The translations under genes were made by a program, and so were the position numbers. From contig NZ_VNWP01000004.1 in NCBI RefSeq assembly GCF_014224355.1, forward strand, positions 170,921-234,920: DNA of 64,000 nt, given 5' to 3'. Under the pieces are notes generated by a model. It did no database searches. It was not told the origin of the DNA and worked only from the letters and a program-made list of their open reading frames with translations. Numbering within the stretch: the stretch's first letter is position 1; each line of letters opens with the position of its first letter. Source of the DNA: Synechococcus sp. BSA11S. GTDB lineage: Bacteria; Cyanobacteriota; Cyanobacteriia; PCC-6307; Cyanobiaceae. Below, in pieces: positions 41,645 through 48,796 of the stretch.

Positions 41645-44600
41645 AGCCCCACCAGCTCAGGATCGAGGCCTTCGGGCCCTATGCCGAGCCGGTGGAGATC
41701 GGCTTCGATGAGCTCAGCCAGGAAGGCCTGTTCCTGATCCACGGCACCACCGGTGCCGGCAAGACCTTCCTGCTCGATGCCCTCTGCTTTGCGCTCTACG
41801 GCGAGGTGTCGGGTGATCGCAGCGTCAAGGCGTTGAAATCGGATCACGCCGAACCCGCGGCGGTGCCACGGGTGAGCCTGGAGTTCTCCTCCGGTGGAAC
41901 CCGCTACCGGGTGGAGCGTTCCCCGGCCTACACCGCCCTCAAGACCCGGGGGGAGGGGACCACCGAGAAGGCACCACAGGCGGTGCTGTTCCGGTTGCTC
42001 AGCGGCGACTGGGAGCCGATCGCCAGCCGAACCACGGAGGTCACCCGTGAGGTGCAGGGGCTGGTGGGTCTTGATGCCGCCCAGTTCCGCCAGGTGATTC
42101 TGCTGCCCCAGGGCAAGTTTGCGGAGGTGCTCCGGGCCAGGGCCGACGAGCGGGAGGACCTGCTCAAGACCCTGTTCGACACGGTGATCTATGAGCAGGC
42201 GGGCCGCTGGCTGGAGGAGCGGGCCAAGGCCGCGCGCACCGAGGTGGCTGAGCAGAACCGGGCCCAGGAGGTGCTGCGCCACCAGGCGGCCCATGAGTGG
42301 AGCCCCTATGCCATCCAGCCAGTGGAGGCTCCCGGCGATCAGGCCGGGCTGGATCAGCTGGTGGAGCAGATCGCTGCAGTGGTGGCGGGCACGCAGCGCG
42401 CCTTGAAGCAGGCCAGCATTGGCCTGGATTCAGCCCAGAAGGCCAAGGCTGCCATCGACCAGCTGGCCGACCGCTGGGATCGACGCGCAGCGGCCACCTC
42501 CCGCCTCACGGAACTGGAGGCGAAGCATGAGGTGGTGGAGGATTTCCGACAGCGGCTGAGCAAAGCGGAGCGGGCCGAGATCCTGAGACCCAGCCTGGAG
42601 GCCGAGCGGGCAGCTCGTGAGGATCTGAGCGCGCTTCAGGCCGCCGTCAAAGGGCAACTGCTGGGCGCAAACCGGGCCAGGGATGCTGCACCATCTCTGC
42701 CGGCTTCGGTGGTCCTGCTCGATCTGATGGCGTTGCCCAGCCTCGAGGAGCTGGCCGGCGCGCGCAACGATCTGGCCGCACGACGGGCGGAGGTGGATGC
42801 CCTGGTCAACCAAGCCATCAAGGCCAGCGAAGCGAGAACCAGGGCGACCACAGCCGCGGCACTGGCCAGGGGAGCGGAGGAGCGGCTGAGCACTAGCACC
42901 GCCGCCAGGGAGAGTCGGCAGCTGGCGCGGCAGGCGGCCGGGGCTGCCTTCATCCAGGCCTGCTCCGCCCGTGACCAGCTCGATGGCCTGCGGCGGGCGG
43001 CGCAGGAGGCCCTTGATCGCGCCCTGGCCGTGGAGGCCCTCGGCCCGGCCCGGCAGCGGCAGAACGAGAGCATGGCTGCAAAGGCCGGCGCCGATGGGCG
43101 GCTCCACCAGGCCCATGCGGTCCTGCTCGATCTTCAGCGACGGCAGATCGCCGGCATGGCGGCCCGGCTGGCCAGGGGCCTGGAGCCCGGAGCCCCTTGC
43201 CCGGTCTGCGGATCGGCGCACCATCCGGCCCCGGCCCAGCCTTCGGAGGATGCCGTCAGTGATGACGCGATCACAGCGGCGGAGCGCGAGTTGAGTGCGG
43301 CCACCGGCGCGGCCCAGCAGGCTGCGGTGGCCGTGGAAAAAGTGCAGGGAGAACGAAAGGCGCTGATCGAGAAAGCAGGCGCTGCCGCCAGCGACCCGCA
43401 GGGCGCGCGCGGGGCGGCTCAGAAGGCAGACGAGGCACTGGCGGCGGCGAAGGCCCTGGCCGAGCGCGTGAGCAGCCTGGAGCAGGCGATCAGCGATCAC
43501 GACCAGGCCCTCCAGACGCTGCAGCAGAACATTCAGGCGGCCAGCACGGAGCAGGCGATCCAGGCCAGGGCCGCCGAGGAGGAAACCCAACGGGCTCAGA
43601 CCCTCTCCGCCGACATCGCCAGGAAGCTTGGGGACGGCGTTGATCCACGACTGGTGCTGAAGAGCTTCGAGCCCCTGGAGGTCGCGCTGAAAACTCTTTC
43701 GAAGAGCTGCGAAGCCAGTGCCAGAAGCTCGGCCGGGCTTGAGCTGGCCTCGACCCGTCTGGCGAGGGACCTGGCCGAATCGGATTTTGCTGATGGCCAG
43801 GCCGTGGAGGCGGCTCTGAAGGAGGAGAGGGTGCGTCAGCACTGGGCGCAGCGGATCAGGGCGTTCGAGACGGACGTGATCGAACTGAGGGGCCTCCTGG
43901 CCTCACCCGATCTGGCGGACCTGCCTGAGCAGCGGCCCGACACCATGGCCGCCCAGGAGGTAGTGGTCGCCGCTGACGCCGCCCGCACGGGGGCCGTGGA
44001 ACGCCACAGCGAAGCCCGCGGGGCCCAGACGGAGATCGAGCGGTTGGGCCGGGAGCATCGGGCCGGGGCCGGCGAGCTGGCGAGCCGACGGGAGCGTGCG
44101 CAGCTGCTCAGTGCCTTGGCCGATCGCTGCTGCGGCAGGGCGGCTCCGTTCATTTCCCTGCAGCGCTGGGTGCTCTCGGCCTACCTGGCCGACATCTGCC
44201 GCTACGCCAACCATCGGCTGGAGCTGATGACCTCAGGCCGCTACCAGTTGCGGCTCACGGATGAAGGGGGCCGTGGCGGCCGCCAGGCGGGCCTGGGTCT
44301 GAGGGTGCTCGATGCCTACACGGGTGAGGAGCGGGAGGTGAGCAGCCTCTCGGGCGGCGAAACCTTCCAGGCCTCCCTGGCCCTGGCCCTGGGGGTGGCC
44401 GACACCGTCCAGGCCCACTCGGGTGGCGTGCACCTCGAGGCCCTGTTCATCGACGAGGGCTTTGGCACGCTCGATCCCGACAACCTGCAGCTGGCGATGG
44501 ACGAGCTCGATCGGCTGCGGGAGGGGGGCCGCATGATCGGCATCATCAGCCATGTGGGAGCCCTCAAGGAACGCATCCGCTACGGCATCGAGGTGCTCTC

Positions 44601-44649
44601 CAGCGATCAGGGCTCGCGGGTGCAGCTGGGAACCAACGCTCTGGCCTGA
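41641..44649 (+). CDS. sbcC: Exonuclease subunit SbcC (Rad50-like ATPase)
   Basis: SbcC is the SMC-like ATPase partner of SbcD. The 1002-residue protein has N-terminal Walker A GTTGAGKTFLLDAL, long alanine-rich coiled coils, a zinc hook CPVC at residues 520-523 near the middle, the C-terminal signature SLSGGETFQASLALALG and Walker B ALFIDEGFGTLD. The start is a TTG overlapping sbcD. It is the last core gene before the tRNA-Pro and the island. Confidence 0.93.
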   Translation: MKPHQLRIEAFGPYAEPVEIGFDELSQEGLFLIHGTTGAGKTFLLDALCFALYGEVSGDRSVKALKSDHAEPAAVPRVSLEFSSGGTRYRVERSPAYTALKTRGEGTTEKAPQAVLFRLLSGDWEPIASRTTEVTREVQGLVGLDAAQFRQVILLPQGKFAEVLRARADEREDLLKTLFDTVIYEQAGRWLEERAKAARTEVAEQNRAQEVLRHQAAHEWSPYAIQPVEAPGDQAGLDQLVEQIAAVVAGTQRALKQASIGLDSAQKAKAAIDQLADRWDRRAAATSRLTELEAKHEVVEDFRQRLSKAERAEILRPSLEAERAAREDLSALQAAVKGQLLGANRARDAAPSLPASVVLLDLMALPSLEELAGARNDLAARRAEVDALVNQAIKASEARTRATTAAALARGAEERLSTSTAARESRQLARQAAGAAFIQACSARDQLDGLRRAAQEALDRALAVEALGPARQRQNESMAAKAGADGRLHQAHAVLLDLQRRQIAGMAARLARGLEPGAPCPVCGSAHHPAPAQPSEDAVSDDAITAAERELSAATGAAQQAAVAVEKVQGERKALIEKAGAAASDPQGARGAAQKADEALAAAKALAERVSSLEQAISDHDQALQTLQQNIQAASTEQAIQARAAEEETQRAQTLSADIARKLGDGVDPRLVLKSFEPLEVALKTLSKSCEASARSSAGLELASTRLARDLAESDFADGQAVEAALKEERVRQHWAQRIRAFETDVIELRGLLASPDLADLPEQRPDTMAAQEVVVAADAARTGAVERHSEARGAQTEIERLGREHRAGAGELASRRERAQLLSALADRCCGRAAPFISLQRWVLSAYLADICRYANHRLELMTSGRYQLRLTDEGGRGGRQAGLGLRVLDAYTGEEREVSSLSGGETFQASLALALGVADTVQAHSGGVHLEALFIDEGFGTLDPDNLQLAMDELDRLREGGRMIGIISHVGALKERIRYGIEVLSSDQGSRVQLGTNALA

Positions 44650-44717
44650 CCGGAGCCGGATGGGCCGCTCGGAGGTGACACAAGCACTGGGGGATCGGCA
44701 GTTAGAGTCCGCCTCGA

Positions 44718-44791
44718 CGGGGCGTGGCGCAGTTTGGTAGCGCGGGTGCTTTGGGAGCACTAGGTCGCAGGTTCGAATCCTGTCGCCCCGA
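44718..44791 (+). tRNA. trnP: tRNA-Pro (anticodon TGG)
   Basis: The acceptor stem pairs CGGGGCG (44718-44724) with CGCCCCG (44784-44790), with discriminator A at 44791 and no encoded CCA. The anticodon stem GGTGC/GCACT encloses the loop TTTGGGA with anticodon TGG (44752-44754). The T-arm has GTTCGAATCC. Proline TGG tRNAs are integration sites for mobile elements, and the island begins directly after it. Confidence 0.97.
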
Positions 44792-44804
44792 CTGCAGTTA
44801 TACC

Positions 44805-44837
44805 AAGGGCTCTTGGCTATCCCGAGAGCCCTTTTTC
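44805..44837 (+). terminator. Rho-independent terminator after tRNA-Pro
   Basis: AAGGGCTCT (44805-44813) pairs with AGAGCCCTT (44825-44833), and the downstream T-run reads TTTTT from 44832. It lies 14 bases after the tRNA. Confidence 0.85.
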
Positions 44838-44854
44838 TTGCCCTAAGAAGCCCG

Positions 44855-44927
44855 CGTGGGAAGTTTCGTGGGAAGCACTGCCCCCACTTAGCCCTTTCCT
44901 GGTTGGCGTAACCCCGGACTTCCCACG
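44855..44927. repeat. Three copies of CGTGGGAAG next to the tRNA, possible integrase arm sites
   Basis: CGTGGGAAG occurs at 44855-44863 and 44867-44875 (12-base period), with an inverted copy CTTCCCACG at 44919-44927. Short repeated arms beside a tRNA 3' end are what an integrated element's attachment region looks like. No second copy of the tRNA 3' end was found in the window, so the other attachment site is outside or lost. The remaining bases up to 44961 show nothing. Confidence 0.45.
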
Positions 44928-44961
44928 ATTCTCTGGTTCAGCTGCCACTATCTGGACTCAG

Positions 44962-45339
44962 GTGGTACGATTGATACACCGATGGGGTGAGCGCTTCGGC
45001 CCCCGCCTCCAAGCTGAGCCGACCGTGGATGGCACCCGGTCAGGAATCGGATCGGGGTTGCCGCTACGTCGTTGCTCCACGTCAGCTGTGCCCAGATCCG
45101 CCCGCTTCCGCTCAACCTCCAAGTTGGGAAAAACAAGGATCCCGAAGAACGCTCCCTACTCTGCTCAAGAGTTGGAAGCTTTGATGGATGAGTGGATCCC
45201 GCCAATAGGCACAGGCAACAGGTGGGCGATCACAGGCATCACTTTTTACGAGATGCCACGCCACGCGATGGACTATCTCGTTCGTCGTGATCGCGCTTGG
45301 TTTAAGGCTAGGGAGATGCGGCGCAACGACAAGGGGTAA
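44962..45339 (+). CDS. Hypothetical protein, doubtful
   Basis: The open frame codes for 125 residues. The first 55 are arginine- and serine-rich and unlike a folded protein; the last 70 (YSAQELEALMDEWIPPIG, GITFYEMPRHAMDYLVRRDR) look more natural. A shorter gene starting internally is likely. No family is recognised. It lies between the tRNA and the island's first clear gene. Confidence 0.3.
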   Translation: MVRLIHRWGERFGPRLQAEPTVDGTRSGIGSGLPLRRCSTSAVPRSARFRSTSKLGKTRIPKNAPYSAQELEALMDEWIPPIGTGNRWAITGITFYEMPRHAMDYLVRRDRAWFKAREMRRNDKG

Positions 45340-45364
45340 CAGCCAGTCCACCTGACTGGTTTTC

Positions 45365-45622
45365 ATGTTTTGTCCAAAGCCTGAATGGGTGCCGACGGAT
45401 CTCGCCGTCAAGACACTCTTTATGAGCCGATCTCGGCTCTATCAGTTAAAGCAGTCCAGCATCCTCAAAGCCGGCCAGCATTTTATTTATGCAAGCGGAT
45501 CTGGCAGTCGGATCCTCTGGTCAGTCCCGGCGATTCGGCAGTGGCAAATAGAGGAGTCCCGTACTCCCGATGCCTCTCCCGAGACCTATAGCGACCTGCC
45601 CGGGGAAGGAGGTGCGGCATGA
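45365..45622 (+). CDS. Small DNA-binding (AlpA/excisionase-like) protein, putative
   Basis: The 85-residue product has a likely winged-helix or HTH core, with DLAVKTLFMSRSRLYQLKQ as the recognition region and ILWSVPAIRQWQ after it, the layout of AlpA/Xis-type regulators. The assignment is by shape only. Its stop overlaps the topoisomerase start (ATGA), so the two are coupled. It could be the excisionase or the operon regulator of the element. Confidence 0.5.
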   Translation: MFCPKPEWVPTDLAVKTLFMSRSRLYQLKQSSILKAGQHFIYASGSGSRILWSVPAIRQWQIEESRTPDASPETYSDLPGEGGAA

Positions 45623-48177
45623 CCCGTACCACCTTTACGGTGAGCCGTGCGGCCGAGTTCTTCAGTGAGAAGGAACTCGAGATGCAGATGGGTGCCAGTC
45701 GTGAAAGCTGGCTCCCGATGCTGCTCAAGGAATTGATCGACAATGCCCTTGATGCGGCAGAAGGCTCCGGAGTCGCGCTCCCTGAGATCACGATCACCCT
45801 TGAGGAGGATGCCTTCATCGTTGCCGATAACGGCCCTGGCATCCCGCCAGAGACGGTCGAGAAGTCACTCGACTACCTCAGCCGGACCAGCTCCAACAAC
45901 CTCTACGTCTCCCCCACCAGGGGCCAGCTCGGCAATGCGTTGAAGTGCCTCTATGCCGCTGGATTCGTCCGCCATAGCTGCGGCGATGTGACCATCACGG
46001 CCAAGGGGATCCAGCATCACATCACGATCGGCTTCGACCAGATCCGCAACGAGCCAACGCTGGACCATGACACGACGCTGGGCGACACCGCCGTAGGCAC
46101 CATTGTAAGGATCGCCTGGCCCGGTGCAGCAAGCAGGCTCGAGGACCGAACGCTTACATCGGCTTTTTGGCTGGCCTGGCGCTATGGGCTCTGCAACCCC
46201 CACGTCACCATCACGCTTGTCGGGACAGACCAGGCCAAACAGTGGCCGGCCTCACCGGGCACTGATCGGGACTTCAACTTCCGCAAGTGGAAACCCAGCG
46301 CCCCGCCATCTGCGTCGTGGTTCCACCCCCAGCAGTTCCAGCAGCTGCTCTGCGCCTTCCTAGCGACCAATCCCGAGATGTACGCCCGGGACTTCATCCA
46401 ACAGTTTCATGGGATGAGCGCCAGCTACACCCAGAAGGCAATCCTGGACGAGCTGGGCTTGCAGCGCACCACCATCGCTGATGCCTTTACTGCAGATGGC
46501 GAGGTGCTGACCGAGGGAGTCGAGAGACTTCATGGTGCCATCGTTCTATGGAGCACCTCGATCAAGGCGGGTCGCCTTGGGCCTATCGGGAAAGACCTCC
46601 TGCCGCGCCTAGAAATGGCGGGCGTCAGACCCGACAGCTTCACCTACAAGAAAGCGATCGTGGAGGACGACACCAGGCCGTTTGTCGTTGAGGCATGGTT
46701 CGCTGGCAGGGATCCAGCTGAAGGTGGCCGCCTTTTGATGGTGGGATTGAACCATTCGCCAGTGCTGCAGTGTCCTTCGGATCTGATCTGGGATGCAATG
46801 CAGGACAACAACGCAGATCAGCTCGATCCGATCATGGTGGTACTGCACTTGAGTTGCCCTGTCTTTGACTACATCGATCGAGGCAAGTCGCGCATCCACT
46901 TCAGCGCCGCACAGCACGAGGCGATTAGGATAGTGCTGGACTCAGTGCTGGCCAAATGGAAGGGCATCAAGGCACGGATGCATCGTGATCAGCAGGCATC
47001 CAGACGTGAACTGGAGAAGCTCACTCGCCATCGTGGCGTCACCATCAAGGAAGCAGCCTGGGCCTTGATGAAGGATGCCTACCTAAAGGCAAGCGGCGGT
47101 GGGAGGCTCCCCGCCAATGCTCGGCAGGTGATGTATGCCGCACGTGGTCAGATCCAGGAGATGACCGGTAAGCAACTGGATGATCAATACTTCACCCAGA
47201 CCCTGCTACCGGATTTCCAGGCCGAGAACTTCCAACTCACTGAGGGCTGGGATGTGGTCTATGACGATCGAGGCAATCTGATCGAACCTCACACGGGTCG
47301 CCGCATCCCGATCGGAACCGTCAAAGTTCGCACCTACATCCAGGGTTGGAGGGACCCCGTCATCGGTGATGTGGAGGCGACAGTTCCGGTCAGAATCAGC
47401 ACCAACGGCCCCCGCGGTCGCTTCCATGCGGCGCTGTTCATCGAGAAGGAGGGCTTCACTGCACTGTTTGAGGCGGCGCGAACGTCCGAGCTGTACGACG
47501 TAGCGATCTTCAGCACCAAGGGGATGTCCACTACGGCGGCACGGCGCTTGGTGGACCGCTTGAGCGCAGAAGGCGTCACCATCTACCTGCTGCATGACTT
47601 TGATGCTGCTGGTATGGCCATCGCCAACACGATCCAGACCGATGGCCGCCGGTACAAGTTCAACACTCCACCCAATGTGGTGGACCTTGGCCTGAGGCTG
47701 AAGCAGGCGCAGGAGATGGGGCTAGAGAGTGAGGAGTTCCGGTTTCCGGCCAGACAGAAGAAGACAGATCCTCGCGGCAACCTGCGTAAATGCGGAGCCA
47801 CTGAGGATGAGATTGACTTTCTGGTCGAGGAGGGCGACACCATTACAGGCGGGTGGAAGGGCCTGCGGGTGGAGCTGAACGCCATGACGGCACCGCAGTT
47901 CATCGAGTTCGTCCATGGCCAGCTCGATGCCCACGGCGTCAAAAAGGTGGTGCCGGACGAGGCGACCCTTGCCGCTGCTTACCAGCACGTCCGCCGCACT
48001 GATGCACTGAAAGCGGCGGTGGAAGTCCTGCTGGAGGAGCAGCAGGCTGACGGTGATCCAGCACTTCTTACATCCCCCGATCAACTGGGGTCGAAGGTGC
48101 TCGCAAGGATCACAGGAACCGGGCTGAGCTGGGAAGACGCCATCCAGGAATTGGCCAGAGACGAAGACACTGCTTGA
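45619..48177 (+). CDS. Single-chain type IIB topoisomerase (Topo VI B+A fusion, Topo VIII-like)
   Basis: The 852-residue protein joins two Topo VI-like halves. The N-terminal GHKL ATPase has the N-box KELIDNALDAAE (E38, N42, D45), the G1 box VADNGPGIPP (D70), a SLDYLSRTSSN segment and the G2 box RGQLGNALKCLYAAG. The C-terminal half is Top6A/Spo11-like: a catalytic-tyrosine region ARQVMYAARG (Y506), a TOPRIM glutamate in LFIEKEGF (E609) and the metal pair D660-x-D662 in LLHDFDAAG. All expected catalytic residues are present. A strong AAGGAGGTG precedes the ATG by 5 bases. Cyanobacteria normally lack Topo VI; the fusion and its helicase neighbours point to an element-borne Topo VIII. A processing or defence role is possible. 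Confidence 0.85.
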   Translation: MTRTTFTVSRAAEFFSEKELEMQMGASRESWLPMLLKELIDNALDAAEGSGVALPEITITLEEDAFIVADNGPGIPPETVEKSLDYLSRTSSNNLYVSPTRGQLGNALKCLYAAGFVRHSCGDVTITAKGIQHHITIGFDQIRNEPTLDHDTTLGDTAVGTIVRIAWPGAASRLEDRTLTSAFWLAWRYGLCNPHVTITLVGTDQAKQWPASPGTDRDFNFRKWKPSAPPSASWFHPQQFQQLLCAFLATNPEMYARDFIQQFHGMSASYTQKAILDELGLQRTTIADAFTADGEVLTEGVERLHGAIVLWSTSIKAGRLGPIGKDLLPRLEMAGVRPDSFTYKKAIVEDDTRPFVVEAWFAGRDPAEGGRLLMVGLNHSPVLQCPSDLIWDAMQDNNADQLDPIMVVLHLSCPVFDYIDRGKSRIHFSAAQHEAIRIVLDSVLAKWKGIKARMHRDQQASRRELEKLTRHRGVTIKEAAWALMKDAYLKASGGGRLPANARQVMYAARGQIQEMTGKQLDDQYFTQTLLPDFQAENFQLTEGWDVVYDDRGNLIEPHTGRRIPIGTVKVRTYIQGWRDPVIGDVEATVPVRISTNGPRGRFHAALFIEKEGFTALFEAARTSELYDVAIFSTKGMSTTAARRLVDRLSAEGVTIYLLHDFDAAGMAIANTIQTDGRRYKFNTPPNVVDLGLRLKQAQEMGLESEEFRFPARQKKTDPRGNLRKCGATEDEIDFLVEEGDTITGGWKGLRVELNAMTAPQFIEFVHGQLDAHGVKKVVPDEATLAAAYQHVRRTDALKAAVEVLLEEQQADGDPALLTSPDQLGSKVLARITGTGLSWEDAIQELARDEDTA

Positions 48178-48185
48178 TCACCATT

Positions 48186-48211
48186 GCCCCGGTAAACCAC
48201 CGGGGCTTTCT
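48186..48211 (+). terminator. Rho-independent terminator after the topoisomerase gene
   Basis: GCCCCGGT (48186-48193) pairs perfectly with ACCGGGGC (48199-48206) and is followed by TTTCT. It ends the first island operon 8 bases after the stop. Confidence 0.75.
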
Positions 48212-48368
48212 AGTCCCAATCAGTCCGTCTAAGTATTTATGCACTGTGCCAGTTCTGATCGTAGTCAGCCCTAATGGACTCAGATGGACTCTTCTGGACA
48301 AACGGCCAGGCATTTGAACAGTAAGTGTCATATCTAGACAGCTTACGTGCCGCTTATCTCCATAGGCT

Positions 48369-48575
48369 GTGAGCGTAGTGAAGCGTTCAAGACGCCAGGC
48401 GTTCAAGATGATTCCCCCTGAAAAACGTCCAATACCGTGCAGCTTCCGACTAACAGCATCGGACTATGCCTGGATTCAGGAGCTAATCGCAAAGGAGGAC
48501 TACCCATCCTTGGCCGAGGCACTCCGAAAGACCTTCATCGCAGGCAAAAATGCAATCTCTTCCGAGTCTCGGTAG
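48369..48575 (+). CDS. Small basic protein, possible ribbon-helix-helix
   Basis: The 68-residue product from a GTG at 48369 has a basic N terminus (VVKRSRRQAFKM), a strand-like CSFRLTASDYAWIQEL and an amphipathic C-terminal helix PSLAEALRKTFIAG. That strand-helix-helix order suggests a ribbon-helix-helix DNA-binding protein, such as a copy-number or operon regulator. No family match is certain. It lies between the topoisomerase and primase-helicase genes. Confidence 0.45.
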   Translation: MSVVKRSRRQAFKMIPPEKRPIPCSFRLTASDYAWIQELIAKEDYPSLAEALRKTFIAGKNAISSESR

Positions 48576-48796
48576 ATACCAAGTTGGCATTGGGAGTGAA
48601 GAGAGTACGGAGGCTGCCCTCTCTTCGTATGGAAAACCAGCTTAGCTTCGACCTAGTGCAGTCCGCTGGCTATGCCAGTCACAATACCAGATCCGGCTGA
48701 AATAAAAGAAAAAGGGACGATTAGCACCCAACCCTTTCCCAGCCCTGTTGCCTCAATGCCTGAGATGCGGGGCATCAGGGATATCACCGACTCGCA
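48576..48796. other. Intergenic leader of the primase-helicase gene
   Basis: No gene is seen in these 221 bases. AGAGAG/CTCTCT forms a loose inverted repeat around 48600-48630. An A-rich stretch (AATAAAAGAAAAAGGGA) near 48700 is unusual for this GC-rich region and may mark a promoter or opening site. Confidence 0.3.
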
